The notes: generated by a model from the letters alone, not told the origin. Positions 42,771-52,366 are shown, counted from the stretch's first letter. The stretch: 64,000 nucleotides of DNA from Mycoplasma sp. CAG:776 (GCA_000438195.1 FR903066.1:41523-105522); one strand, 5' to 3'. Numbers and translations are program-made.

Positions 42771-44621
42771 ATGGAAAGAATATTGGACTGGCTAATAAAA
42801 TTAATTAAAAAAATTTTTTGGTGGATAAAATATATTATAATAATTATCTTTTGTTTCATATGCCATTTTTTTAGTAAAAATACTAAACTTGAAAATGAAA
42901 AAAACAAAATGAAAGAAAAGAAACTTCAATCTAAAAAGAAAGAGCCAATATCATCAACAAGTTTTAAAGATAACCCTACTCTAATAAAAAATTCTATTTT
43001 TGGGCCAACGAAAGAAACATTAAAAGAAAAAATAATAGAATTTTACTGTGAAAAATACCAAATAAAACGATATGAACTAACTAAAGAAGATGAACAAATA
43101 ATTGAAAAAATAGAAGAAGAAATCATTCCTCAATTAGCCAAAGAAATAGAAACAAAACATATTCAAAATGAGGAAGAATTAAAAGAAAAAATAAAAGAGT
43201 TAAGCCTAGAAGAATTAAATAAAATAGAGCTTGAAATTAAAAAAGCAACCAATATTGAAGATACACCAAAAAAAACAACTGAAAAGAATATTTTTTCTTC
43301 ATTGCCAATGAAACAAGAAGTACTTTTAGTAAAAAATACTCCCCTAAAAAGTATTTTTCATCAAGATACACTATCAAATCAAAATAACAGAACCCCATTT
43401 ATAACTGACCAAAAAAATACACCAATTATTACTCCTAAAAAAGAAAAAAATATTCAAGCTTCTGAAAGTTTGAATAATACAAAAGCTCCAGACAAAAACC
43501 TAGTTCCTTTAGAAAGTCCATTAAAAAGAAAAGAAACCTTACAATCATCACCACTTGAAATACAATCTGTACCTCTTCCTGAAATAGAACTAGAAAATAT
43601 TGAATTTCTAGAAGATATTCCACCTAATCTTGATAACCAAAAAGTAATTTTAGAAGAAACAATAGAAAATCAAAAATCAAAAGAAGAGCCCAAAGAAGAA
43701 CTAAAAAAGAAAAAGAAACAAGAAGAACAAAAACCTATTTTAGTTGACACTTCACTATTAGATGATAAAATTAAAAAAATTAGCGAAAATAAAAATATAG
43801 AATTAACCAAAGAAGAATTTGAAGATAAAGATTATGACAAATTAATAATCGAAATTGATATATTATTAAAAGAAATTACTAACTTAAAACAAAAACCTCT
43901 TACAGAAGAAAGTAAACAAAAACTAATACAACAAGAAAGCAAACTAAATCAAGTTAAAAAAGAACTCGAAATAAAAAAAGGAGAAGATCTTAAAAAAGAA
44001 GAAAATTTATTACAAGAGGCCATCTTAGATCAAGAGTTATTTAGACTAGAAGAAGAGCTAAAAAAGCTACATTTAGAAAACCAAATAGATTTAAACGAGA
44101 AAAACATCCAGAAAGCAGAAGATTTAGAATTCTTAAGTAAAGAACAAGTGAGCAAAATCGAAAAAGAATTAATTAAACTAAAAATCAAGAAAGCTTGTAA
44201 AACTCTAGAATTACCATCTATTCTTCTACTCCCCTTCATAAGAAATAAATACTTCTTTTATTTTACCGCTGGTCTTTTTGTAAGTAATCATCTAAACTTT
44301 TTAAATCTTATCTTAAGACATAAGACATCAAATTTCACAAAGCCAGAATTAGAAGAAATAAGAAGAGGAAATGATGCTTTAAATGAATCTCTAAACTTAA
44401 CAAATAATAATATTGCATACCTATCATATCTTGAAAATGATATACGAACTAAATACCCAGAACTATCTTATGATGAAGAATATTTAATATATATCAATAG
44501 ATTAAAATACAATTTAATTAAAAACCAAGAAAAACTATTAAAGAAAAAGAAAATGATTGAAAAATACAATCTAAAATATCAAGTAAAAGTTAGAAAACTA
44601 AAAAAGAAAAAAATTGCTTAA
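42771..44621 (+). CDS. large Lys/Glu-rich coiled-coil membrane protein
   Basis: About 616 residues. An N-terminal amphipathic and hydrophobic segment (LIKLIKKIFWWIKYIIIIIF, then CFICHFF) anchors the protein. Residues about 40-270 are a low-complexity K/E/S/P linker, 270-460 long charged helices (KKKKKQEEQKP, KELEIKKGEDLKKEENLLQ), then a second hydrophobic stretch ELPSILLLPFIRNKYFFYFT with AGLFVSNHLNFL, and a basic helical tail ending in KKKKIA. No family is recognised. ATG 42771 after AGTGAT is preferred over GTG 42762. A structural or scaffold role at the membrane is a guess from composition. Confidence 0.65.
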   Translation: MERILDWLIKLIKKIFWWIKYIIIIIFCFICHFFSKNTKLENEKNKMKEKKLQSKKKEPISSTSFKDNPTLIKNSIFGPTKETLKEKIIEFYCEKYQIKRYELTKEDEQIIEKIEEEIIPQLAKEIETKHIQNEEELKEKIKELSLEELNKIELEIKKATNIEDTPKKTTEKNIFSSLPMKQEVLLVKNTPLKSIFHQDTLSNQNNRTPFITDQKNTPIITPKKEKNIQASESLNNTKAPDKNLVPLESPLKRKETLQSSPLEIQSVPLPEIELENIEFLEDIPPNLDNQKVILEETIENQKSKEEPKEELKKKKKQEEQKPILVDTSLLDDKIKKISENKNIELTKEEFEDKDYDKLIIEIDILLKEITNLKQKPLTEESKQKLIQQESKLNQVKKELEIKKGEDLKKEENLLQEAILDQELFRLEEELKKLHLENQIDLNEKNIQKAEDLEFLSKEQVSKIEKELIKLKIKKACKTLELPSILLLPFIRNKYFFYFTAGLFVSNHLNFLNLILRHKTSNFTKPELEEIRRGNDALNESLNLTNNNIAYLSYLENDIRTKYPELSYDEEYLIYINRLKYNLIKNQEKLLKKKKMIEKYNLKYQVKVRKLKKKKIA

Positions 44622-44642
44622 AAACATCATTAAGCAATTTTT
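44609..44642. terminator. bidirectional terminator
   Basis: Perfect stem AAAATTGCTTAA/TTAAGCAATTTT, eight-base loop, T runs on both strands, between converging genes. Confidence 0.9.
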
Positions 44643-44649
44643 TAATAAA

Positions 44650-45543
44650 CTAATCTTCTTTTTTCTTCTCTAAAATCTTCTTCAACTGTTCAAGTCCAAT
44701 AATAACTAAACCACCAATCAAGAAAAATAAGATACTAAAAGTAGAAAAAGATAAAGCTTCTTGTGGAACACTAAGTGTGGTAGGTCCCATAATAATTGCA
44801 TAAATAGAACCAACCATTAAACCAAGGATACAGTAAATTGATTGACTTCGATATTTTTTTAGAGCTAGTTTAATAAACCTAACAACCATCAAAATTCCTG
44901 TTAAAACTCCAAGTCCAAATACAATTAAGACCGGAAGATAATCAAAATTCAAATGCAACAATTCTTTAATCGCTGATATAATTGGAACATATAAACCAAA
45001 TATCAGCAACAAAGTAGAACCGGAAATACCAGGTAAAACCATCGCTGATATAGCAATCATCGCAACCACAAAAACATAAAAACCAAGTCCCATACTTAAT
45101 TTAGAAACATCTACGGCATTAGCATCCCCCGTAACCGGATTAAGATATGTAATAAGAACAACTGCTATAATTCCTAATAAAGTAAAAATCAAATTTTGAT
45201 ATTTTCCTTTTAAAGTTTTCTTTTCTTCTTTAACAATAAGCGGAATGGAAAACACAATAAATCCAATAAATACAGAGCTTACAGCATAAATATGTTTTTC
45301 AAACAAACTAGTCAAAATTAAAACCGCCAAAACCATTCCAACGAGCCAACCAAGAATAATTTTAAACAAGAAGAATAAAGCTTTCTTCTTTTTCTCTCTA
45401 TCCCCGTAAGCTAAATCATCTAAAGAATTGATAAATTTATCATAAAAACCTAAAATAAAGGCAATCGTTCCACCCGAAACCCCTGGAACACTATCTGCAA
45501 GTGCCATACAAAACCCTCTTATTCCATTAATTAAAAAACTCAT
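44650..45543 (-). CDS. DUF368 membrane protein (PopT-type undecaprenyl-phosphate translocase)
   Basis: 297 residues, about eight helices. The start MSFLINGIRGFCMALADSVP followed by GVSGGTIAFILGFYDKFI, and the second repeat with MVLPGISGSTLLLIFGLYVP, match DUF368. The family was recently shown to recycle undecaprenyl phosphate across the membrane, alongside DedA (UptA) proteins. That suits the lipid-cycle genes dgkA and PAP2 in this window. A GGGAGGT site precedes ATG; a single-gene unit. Confidence 0.9.
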   Translation of the reverse strand: MSFLINGIRGFCMALADSVPGVSGGTIAFILGFYDKFINSLDDLAYGDREKKKKALFFLFKIILGWLVGMVLAVLILTSLFEKHIYAVSSVFIGFIVFSIPLIVKEEKKTLKGKYQNLIFTLLGIIAVVLITYLNPVTGDANAVDVSKLSMGLGFYVFVVAMIAISAMVLPGISGSTLLLIFGLYVPIISAIKELLHLNFDYLPVLIVFGLGVLTGILMVVRFIKLALKKYRSQSIYCILGLMVGSIYAIIMGPTTLSVPQEALSFSTFSILFFLIGGLVIIGLEQLKKILEKKKED

Positions 45544-45626
45544 TATAACCTCCCAATTTTTTATCTATTCTTATTATACATGAAAACTTAAGAAAAGGTA
45601 AAGAATTATTATAATCCTTGACAAAA

Positions 45627-45650
45627 AAGAAGTTAAATTTCTAACTTCTT
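45627..45650 (-). terminator. terminator after valS
   Basis: Perfect 9-bp stem AAGAAGTTA/TAACTTCTT, six-base loop, T run on the minus strand; overlaps the valS stop. Confidence 0.9.
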
Positions 45651-48155
45651 TAACTTCTCTTCTTCTAAAGCTAGTTTTTCCTTTTCCTGTTCTACTAAAT
45701 GAGTTGGAGCTTTACTAATGAAATTAGAATTAGCAAGGAGACTTTTTCTTTTGGCAATAGATGCTTTTAAAGTTTCTATTTCTTTTTTTAATAATGCTTT
45801 TTCTTCTTCCGTTATTTCTTTTTCAAAATAAATCGTAACATCAAATTCTTGATAATGAACTGGATAAGAAACTATATTAAGAGAATCTTTAACCACATTT
45901 TCAATCTTTAACATTTGCCGAATTAAAGAATAATCTTCATCATTATTAAATTTGACTTGAACCGACTTATCCATATGATTTTCTTGATATGTTTTGCGAT
46001 ATAATTTAATAAATTCAATCATATGTTCCACTTTTTGACAAGCATCTTTAAAAATTTCTTTTTTATTATATTTTGGATAATCGCTTACCATAATATTTTC
46101 ACTTATATTAGGAATCATTCCATAAATCTCATCCGTAACATAAGGCATAAACGGATGAAGCATCTTTAAAATACCTTTTAATACTTGTACAAGCACTTGT
46201 TTAGTATTATCTTCTTCCATATGAAATTTAGCGAATTCAATATAATGATCACAAAAATCATCATAAATAAAATTATAAATCTCTGTACCCGCATTATTAA
46301 GTTCAAACTTATCCATAAACCTTGTAACATTTTTTATGGTCTCATTATATTTCGTCAAAATCCATTCATCAATAATAGAATATCCTTCTAATCTAGAACT
46401 ATTTTGGTAACCCTCTAAATTCATTAAAACAAAACGGGAAGCATTCCAAAGTTTATTAATAAAATTCCAAGTAGCTTTTAAATTTTCCTCATCAAATTTA
46501 AGATCCATCCCATTCGATACAGAAGTTGTAAGATAATAACGTAAAGCATCGGCTCCGTATTTCTCGATCATATCCATTGGATCAATACCATTACCTAAAC
46601 TCTTAGACATTTTACGTCCTTCTTTATCACGAATAAGTCCATGAATAAGGCAATATTCAAATGGTCTTTCACCTAAAAATTCCAAGCCTTGAAAAGTCAT
46701 TCGATTTACCCAAAAAGGAATAATATCATAACCGGTAACTAATACTTGATTAGGATAATATCTTTTTAAATCATCTGTATTATCTGGAAAGCCGAGAGTA
46801 GAAAAAGGCCATAAAGCACTAGAAAACCATGTATCAAGAACATCACTATCTTGTATCCATCCATCCTCTTTAGGAGCATAATTCCCAACATAAACTTCTC
46901 CATTTTTATACCAAGCAGGAATTCTATGTCCCCACCAAAGTTGCCGTGAAATACACCAATCATAAGTAATCTCCATCCAATGATTCATAATTTTTTCAAA
47001 ACGTTTTGGAACAAAATTAACTTTTTTGTCTTTATTTTTTTGATTACGTAAAACCTGATCAGCTAAAGGACGCATTTTAACAAACCATTGCTTAGATAAA
47101 TAAGGTTCAATTAAAGCTCCACTTCTTTCACTAAAAGGAGCATTATGCGTAATAGATTCTACGGAAAGTAATAAGCCTTGTTCTTTTAAATCTCCAATCA
47201 ATTTTTCCCGAGCCAAAAAGCGATCTAGACCCTCATAGCAACCAGCATTTTCATTCATCGTACCATTTGGATTGATACAAACAATTCTTTCTAAATCATG
47301 GCGTAATCCTACTTCATAATCATTCGGATCATGAGCCGGTGTAATTTTAACACATCCCGTTCCCTTTTCCATATCAGCATGATTATCACCAATAATAGGA
47401 ATTTCTCTTCCCACAATCGGTAAAATAACCTTTTTACCAATGAACTGATTATAACGTTCATCATCCGGATTAACCGCAACCGCTGTATCACCAAATAATG
47501 TTTCCGGACGAGTTGTCGCAACATCTAAATATAAATCACTATCTACTAACTGATACTTTAAATGATAAAAAGCTCCGGGAATATCTTTATAAATAACTTC
47601 TTCATTGGATAGAGCAGTCATAGCAACAGGATCCCAGTTAATAATCTTTTCTCCTTGATAAATAAGACCTTTTTGATATAAATCTACAAATACTTTTCTT
47701 ACTGCTTTAGATAAACCTTCATCTAAAGTAAAACGTTCTTTAGAATAAGCTAAAGATAAACCTAGTTTAGCCCATTGTGCATGAATATTTTCTGCGTATT
47801 CTTTTTTCCAATTCCAAGCATGTTCAAGCCATTCTTCTCTAGATATTTCTCTAGGATTAATTCCCATATCTTTTAATTTTTTATCTACTTTAGCTTGAGT
47901 TGCAATGCCTGCATGATCCATACCTGGAATCCATACAGCATCAAATCCTTGCATTCTTTTATAACGAATTAGTATATCTTGAATAGAAGTATCCCAAGCA
48001 TGCCCAATATGTAATTTACCAGTAACATTTGGAGGTGGGATTACAATACAAAATGGCTTTCTACTTTTATCAACAGATTCAAAATAACCCCGTTGTTTCC
48101 AACTTTCGTATTTATTTTTTTCTACTTCTAAATGATTATATTTCTTATCTAACAT
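45633..48155 (-). CDS. valS: valyl-tRNA synthetase
   Basis: 840 residues, class I synthetase. HIGH motif in PPPNVTGKLHIGHAWDTS (residues about 40-57), editing domain with ATTRPETLFGDTAVAVNP, KMSKS loop in RKMSKSLGNG (about 515), anticodon-binding domain, and a C-terminal coiled-coil arm rich in E and K (EKALLKKEIETLKASIAKRK) as in bacterial ValRS. It overlaps the NUDIX gene upstream by 7 bp, and both stand behind a T-box leader. The start has AGAGGT upstream. Confidence 0.97.
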   Translation of the reverse strand: MLDKKYNHLEVEKNKYESWKQRGYFESVDKSRKPFCIVIPPPNVTGKLHIGHAWDTSIQDILIRYKRMQGFDAVWIPGMDHAGIATQAKVDKKLKDMGINPREISREEWLEHAWNWKKEYAENIHAQWAKLGLSLAYSKERFTLDEGLSKAVRKVFVDLYQKGLIYQGEKIINWDPVAMTALSNEEVIYKDIPGAFYHLKYQLVDSDLYLDVATTRPETLFGDTAVAVNPDDERYNQFIGKKVILPIVGREIPIIGDNHADMEKGTGCVKITPAHDPNDYEVGLRHDLERIVCINPNGTMNENAGCYEGLDRFLAREKLIGDLKEQGLLLSVESITHNAPFSERSGALIEPYLSKQWFVKMRPLADQVLRNQKNKDKKVNFVPKRFEKIMNHWMEITYDWCISRQLWWGHRIPAWYKNGEVYVGNYAPKEDGWIQDSDVLDTWFSSALWPFSTLGFPDNTDDLKRYYPNQVLVTGYDIIPFWVNRMTFQGLEFLGERPFEYCLIHGLIRDKEGRKMSKSLGNGIDPMDMIEKYGADALRYYLTTSVSNGMDLKFDEENLKATWNFINKLWNASRFVLMNLEGYQNSSRLEGYSIIDEWILTKYNETIKNVTRFMDKFELNNAGTEIYNFIYDDFCDHYIEFAKFHMEEDNTKQVLVQVLKGILKMLHPFMPYVTDEIYGMIPNISENIMVSDYPKYNKKEIFKDACQKVEHMIEFIKLYRKTYQENHMDKSVQVKFNNDEDYSLIRQMLKIENVVKDSLNIVSYPVHYQEFDVTIYFEKEITEEEKALLKKEIETLKASIAKRKSLLANSNFISKAPTHLVEQEKEKLALEEEKLKKLEI

Positions 48156-48673
48156 AAATGTACCTCTTTCCTATATTTTTCAAATTCTTTCAAACATATT
48201 TTTAATTCAACATCAGTAAATTTTTTATATTTATTTTCATTCTTTTCTTTTAACAAATTTAGAATTTCATCCAAAGAACAGCTCATTAAATGAAAATGAT
48301 AATGTTTTTCATAATTAGTAAGGTGGACTCGTTCTGGTTCAACTTTCTTAGGATTTACTATCAAAAATAAATTTACATCATTTTCCCTATTAACATTGAT
48401 CTTTTCACCAAAAAAATCTTTGTGCCAAAAAACAATATTCCCAATATATTGAATCTCTTTTGTTGTAATATTTATTCCTAACTCTTCTTTTAGCTCCCTT
48501 ATCAAAGCATCCTTTAAATCTTCATGTGCCTCCACTCGACCTCCTGGAAGATTATAAGAATTATCCATATTGGTAACATAAAATTTCCCCTCATAATTCA
48601 TTATAACTGCTCTTACTTTACAAACTTTTGAATTAATATCTTTCTTTTCTAAATGTCCTAAATTAACTAGCAT
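48149..48673 (-). CDS. NUDIX hydrolase co-transcribed with valS
   Basis: About 174 residues. The NUDIX box is GGRVEAHEDLKDALIREL then KEELGI (GX5EX7REUXEEXGU) near residue 65. The start ATG 48673 follows GGAGGAAG directly downstream of the T-box terminator; an upstream in-frame ATG (48730) lies within the T-box and is rejected. Substrate unknown; nucleotide or dinucleotide pyrophosphate hydrolysis is expected. Its placement under valine-tRNA control is unusual. Confidence 0.88.
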   Translation of the reverse strand: MLVNLGHLEKKDINSKVCKVRAVIMNYEGKFYVTNMDNSYNLPGGRVEAHEDLKDALIRELKEELGINITTKEIQYIGNIVFWHKDFFGEKINVNRENDVNLFLIVNPKKVEPERVHLTNYEKHYHFHLMSCSLDEILNLLKEKNENKYKKFTDVELKICLKEFEKYRKEVHLC

Positions 48674-48683
48674 AGGCTTCCTC

Positions 48684-48881
48684 CAATAAAAAAAGATAGC
48701 ACCAAAGGGTGCATAAATGCACGGTACCACCTTTTATTTCACTTAAATTTTTAACGTATTACATACGGGTTTTTAAAAACCAGCTCCCAAGCAACCTTCC
48801 AATACCTTCAATATTCTATTCCACCACCCTAGAACTCTCTAAAAAATCCAGTACTGTACTCCTCTTGTTCATCGCTTTTAT
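48684..48881 (-). promoter_or_regulatory. T-box leader controlling NUDIX-valS
   Basis: Minus strand. The T-box sequence GGTGGTACC (48731-48723), an AGAGAG element near 48840, a conserved 5' segment GCGATGAACAAGAGGAGTA near 48874-48856, and a terminator GCACC-CTTT-GGTGC (48712-48699) with T run give a complete T-box. The antiterminator would form with the T-box sequence. A specifier candidate GUU (in GGAAGGUUGC) fits valine; GUA just upstream also reads valine. The downstream valS makes the assignment firm. Confidence 0.9.
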
Positions 48882-48887
48882 ACAAGT

Positions 48888-48916
48888 ATTCTATCAAAAT
48901 TTAAAATATTTTTCAA
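48888..48916 (-). promoter_or_regulatory. promoter of T-box-NUDIX-valS unit
   Basis: Minus strand -35 TTGAAA (48916-48911), 17-bp spacer, -10 TAGAAT (48893-48888). The -35 overlaps the last codons of the upstream gene. Confidence 0.85.
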
Positions 48917-51108
48917 CTACTAACTGATTTTAATCCATTACTATCAAAAGTATAAGTAGTATTTGTACTAGTAATCGTAACACTAAATCCGCCATTAACT
49001 TCTTTTACAGTATAAGAACCATTATAATTTTCTGTTCCAACATCTATTGATTCTGATAATGAAAAACTTGGATCACTATATTTATGAATATTAAGCATAT
49101 TTTTAGAATCAATTACGACATAATAATTATTTTGAAGATCTACATAATTATATGCACCATCTTCTTCTCTTAATTTATTGCCTAGAAAATCATAAACATA
49201 ATATTTACTACCATCTATAACTTTTAAATAAGTTCCCACATAATCAACAATACGATATCCATAAGCATCTGTTATTTCTCCACCAACATTACTAAATAAT
49301 TGATAAGTATTACTAGAAGTGCCAACTTCATAATAATCACCCAATTTTTCAATTGAAGTATAACTAAAAGCAATTGTTCCAGAAACGTGATCACCAATAC
49401 GAATTAATCCATATTTACCACTCTTATTCTTTGCCATAACATACGTAGCATCCGTACTTTTAAAATTTATCTTTTTCTCTTTTGTATAACTTCCACTATC
49501 TATAGCTGTATAAGTAGCTAATTTTGCTTTCTTTTCATCCTTTTCCTTTAAATCATAAAGAACAATAGTTGGATTATTAGTGTCAATAGTATCTAAAATA
49601 AATACATAGCGTTCATTATAAATAGGAATCCATCCAACATTACTAGATTGATCAACTTCTACTTCATTTTTACTAAAGAAAGAATCGGTTGCTACAGTAC
49701 AATTAGTTAAATCTGTAGAATTTTTATTTGTACAACTATAACTTCCTAATAAATCGGTTTCTTCTTCATCTTTATAAAAATATAATACTCCATCAAAATA
49801 ATTAATATAAGTATAATTAGCACTCATTTTCCCATCTTGTAAATCAATAGATTCTGCTTTTTCTTTTCCATCCTTTGTTAAAGTTACATCTAAAACATCA
49901 TCATTAATTTCAACTTCATAAGCTCTTTTAGTTTCAATTAACTTCTTATCTTCACTATAAACATTTAAAGGATTAAAATAAGAGTTCTCAAGGACAATTC
50001 CCTCTTCATTATATTTATTATTCTTATAATCACGAATATAAAGTTTATTACGATCAATAACAACCGCATAATCATCTAATAATTCAATAAAATCATACCC
50101 ATCATCATAAATCAAATTACCATCATAATCATATAAATAATATCCACTATTATCTACAACAATATATTGATCATTATAACTCTTAACTTCATAGTTAAGT
50201 CCTTGACTTAAATTCTTTCCTTCTTCACTATAAATATAATAACGATTATTCGTTTTTACAACCAAATTACTATCACTAGCCATTCTTCCCAAATAATCAT
50301 AAGAGAATGCTAAAACTTCTTTAATTCCTTCATTACTAAAACTTAAAGCTCCATATTTATTTTTATCATTTTTAACAATAACAAAATCACTATCATTAAA
50401 TCCTTTAACTAATGAATAAGTCTCTTCTATTTCTTTATTCTCAATATTATATAAAAGAACACTTTCATCATCTAAAGATTCATTATCAAAAATAAACACA
50501 TAATTATCCTGATAAATAGCACTAGGTCTTTCTATTAAGGTTTCATCTTCATAAACATTCTTTTCACCATCAAAATTATCTTCATTACTATAAGGAGAAA
50601 CAAAGCACAATTCTTCTGATTTGTTTTTACAATCATAACTACCAATTTCTTTATCATTTTGATCTAAAAATACTAACGTTCCATCACGATAAATATAATT
50701 ATCTTTTTCAACAATTACTTCTGGAACCTCTGGCTTCTTTTCTTCTTCCTTATTATCCTTCAAAGTCAAAAATAAAACAAGGGCAACAATCGCTAATATA
50801 ATAATAATTAAAGAAACAATAACCATAATCTTTTTCTTTTTAGACCAACTCTTCCAAATTTCTTTTAGACTTCTTTTAGGCTTTTTTTCTTTTTTCTTTT
50901 TCTCGTCTTTTTTATCAGTCTCTAACATTTCAATTTTCTCTTCTTTTTGTGGTTCTACCGCATCTTCACCACTTAACCCAAAAGTTAATTCATCAGTCAA
51001 ATTGTCTTTACTAATTCCTTCCTCATCAATATTATCAATTGGAGTAGGAACATCATCTACAACAATATCAAATAAATCTTTAGTTTTCTCTAAATCGTCA
51101 TACTTCAT
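48913..51108 (-). CDS. membrane-anchored extracellular repeat protein (WG-like repeats)
   Basis: About 731 residues. An acidic cytoplasmic region (1-65), a very basic stretch (KKDEKKKKEKKPKRS), one membrane helix (KIMVIVSLIIIILAIVALVL, about 92-115) and an extracellular region of about 600 residues built from beta repeats such as YYLYDYDGNLIYDDG, YYIYSEEGKNL, KYYVYDFLGNKLREEDG. These resemble the WG/KWG repeat class with Tyr instead of Trp. The extracellular part looks like two similar halves (VIVEKDNYIYRDGTLVFLD against FDGVLYFYKDEE; both with SYxCxNKxx). Function unknown. Start 51108 follows AGGAG. Confidence 0.7.
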   Translation of the reverse strand: MKYDDLEKTKDLFDIVVDDVPTPIDNIDEEGISKDNLTDELTFGLSGEDAVEPQKEEKIEMLETDKKDEKKKKEKKPKRSLKEIWKSWSKKKKIMVIVSLIIIILAIVALVLFLTLKDNKEEEKKPEVPEVIVEKDNYIYRDGTLVFLDQNDKEIGSYDCKNKSEELCFVSPYSNEDNFDGEKNVYEDETLIERPSAIYQDNYVFIFDNESLDDESVLLYNIENKEIEETYSLVKGFNDSDFVIVKNDKNKYGALSFSNEGIKEVLAFSYDYLGRMASDSNLVVKTNNRYYIYSEEGKNLSQGLNYEVKSYNDQYIVVDNSGYYLYDYDGNLIYDDGYDFIELLDDYAVVIDRNKLYIRDYKNNKYNEEGIVLENSYFNPLNVYSEDKKLIETKRAYEVEINDDVLDVTLTKDGKEKAESIDLQDGKMSANYTYINYFDGVLYFYKDEEETDLLGSYSCTNKNSTDLTNCTVATDSFFSKNEVEVDQSSNVGWIPIYNERYVFILDTIDTNNPTIVLYDLKEKDEKKAKLATYTAIDSGSYTKEKKINFKSTDATYVMAKNKSGKYGLIRIGDHVSGTIAFSYTSIEKLGDYYEVGTSSNTYQLFSNVGGEITDAYGYRIVDYVGTYLKVIDGSKYYVYDFLGNKLREEDGAYNYVDLQNNYYVVIDSKNMLNIHKYSDPSFSLSESIDVGTENYNGSYTVKEVNGGFSVTITSTNTTYTFDSNGLKSVSS

Positions 51109-51183
51109 TCTAGACACTCCTTTATTATTTGAATAAAGTATACCATATTTCTCTTACTTTTACTAGCCCATTAAAAACAAAAA

Positions 51184-51201
51184 AGTTAGATCGCTCTAAC
51201 T
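51184..51201 (-). terminator. terminator after DUF1653 gene
   Basis: 7-bp stem AGTTAGA/TCTAACT, loop TCGC, T run on the minus strand. Confidence 0.85.
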
Positions 51202-51328
51202 AATTTTAACCACTAAAACCCCCGTAATAATATCAAGACAACCTACTCTAAAAATTAAAATATTTTGCCAAAAAATTATTTAAATTCTTATATTCATTTA
51301 GTCTGATATTATTATCTTCCCTAATCTA

Positions 51329-51577
51329 TTATTGTTCTCTAACACTTCTAATATTCTGTAATTCAAACCGATATTTTTGAACTACATCAGGATATTTTTC
51401 ATGATCCACTTCCGAAGCAAACATCTCTAATGGCCTAATGTATAAACTTAAATCTCCATATAATGCCCGATAAACAACATATTTTTCTTTTGTTTCACTA
51501 TGAGTTGCTATATCCAAAACCAGATATAAATCCCCTTTAAAATGCTTATAAATAGCTTGTACCTTAATGTCATTCAT
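51329..51577 (-). CDS. DUF1653 family protein
   Basis: 82 residues, intact counterpart of the broken gene at 5526-5765. IYKHFKGDLYLVLDIATHSE, then YRALYGDLSLYIRPLEMF and VDHEKYPDVVQKYRFE carry the family pattern, a small SH3-like barrel of unknown function. It lies after rpmF, separated by a hairpin, and has its own ribosome site (AAGGAGAAA). Confidence 0.85.
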   Translation of the reverse strand: MNDIKVQAIYKHFKGDLYLVLDIATHSETKEKYVVYRALYGDLSLYIRPLEMFASEVDHEKYPDVVQKYRFELQNIRSVREQ

Positions 51578-51607
51578 AACAATTTTCTCCTTTTTAATCT
51601 AAAAAAA

Positions 51608-51624
51608 AGTTAGATATACTAACT
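51608..51624 (-). terminator. terminator after rpmF
   Basis: 6-bp stem AGTTAG/CTAACT, five-base loop, eight Ts on the minus strand, overlapping the rpmF stop. Confidence 0.8.
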
Positions 51625-51814
51625 ATTCTGCATCTTTATTTTCAACTTTGATTACTTCTTCATTTTTATAGTAACCACACTTAGTACATGCACGATGAGG
51701 TCTTAAAGTTGCACCACATTTTGGACACTTAGTTAATGCTCCAACCTCTTTTTTTAAGTGAGTACGACGCATTCTTTTTTTAGTTTTACTTGTTCTTCTA
51801 AAAGGAACTGCCAT
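51623..51814 (-). CDS. rpmF: ribosomal protein L32 (bL32)
   Basis: 63 residues starting MAVPFRRTSKTKKRMRRTH, the hallmark of L32. It has the zinc-binding form with CPKC and CTKC pairs (residues about 30 and 43) and ends in an acidic tail. Start ATG 51814; a longer in-frame start at 51847 lies inside yceD and is not used. It follows yceD by a few bases, the usual bacterial gene order. Confidence 0.96.
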   Translation of the reverse strand: MAVPFRRTSKTKKRMRRTHLKKEVGALTKCPKCGATLRPHRACTKCGYYKNEEVIKVENKDAE

Positions 51815-51818
51815 GTTT

Positions 51819-52307
51819 TCACTCCTTCCCTTTATCCAATAATTCACTTAGCTTAGCAAATCTTGGATCAATATTATTATCTTCATTTTTATTTTCACCC
51901 AAACTCCAACCTTCACCAGAAAGATGAGCATCTTCTGTTAGAGTAAATCTCATGGGTACTTCCAGAACAATATTTTCCCACAAAATCTTCATAATATCAA
52001 GTATATTTTGCGATTTTTGATAAGTTTCTAAGAAATTTTCATCATTTAAATCATATTCTTCATCAATTTTACTAACAAAAGGATAATCTACAAAATCATT
52101 TGTAACAGAGTCAGTTATAATCATAACCCCTGTAATCTCTAAATGGACTTCTAACATTGAAACTGAATTGAGATAAATTTCACCTTTTAAATACAAATCT
52201 TTTAAATCATGGATCTCTTTATTTTTATATATATTTAAATTAATCGAAAAATCTTGATCATATTCAAAACGATTCTCATTACTAAGTTTTACTAAATCCA
52301 ATTCCAT
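51819..52307 (-). CDS. yceD: YceD/DUF177 protein (23S rRNA accumulation)
   Basis: About 162 residues. The C-terminal signature of DUF177, with acidic stretches and a DPRFAKLSELLDKGKE ending, and its place right before rpmF, identify it. Bacterial YceD is needed for normal 23S rRNA levels. The usual two cysteines are not present in this copy. ATG 52307 follows GGTGAT by four bases; a GTG at 52316 is rejected. Confidence 0.88.
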   Translation of the reverse strand: MELDLVKLSNENRFEYDQDFSINLNIYKNKEIHDLKDLYLKGEIYLNSVSMLEVHLEITGVMIITDSVTNDFVDYPFVSKIDEEYDLNDENFLETYQKSQNILDIMKILWENIVLEVPMRFTLTEDAHLSGEGWSLGENKNEDNNIDPRFAKLSELLDKGKE

Positions 52308-52324
52308 AGGTATCACCTACTAAA

Positions 52325-52353
52325 AGTATAATATAAACGAAATAAAAATACAA
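52325..52353 (-). promoter_or_regulatory. promoter of yceD-rpmF
   Basis: Minus strand -35 TTGTAT (52353-52348), 17-bp spacer, -10 TATACT (52330-52325). Confidence 0.8.
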
Positions 52354-52366
52354 GAGAATAATAGAA

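Noticed and set aside
48709..48927. Plus-strand open frame across the T-box
   Set aside because: It overlaps a structured leader RNA on the other strand and resembles no protein.
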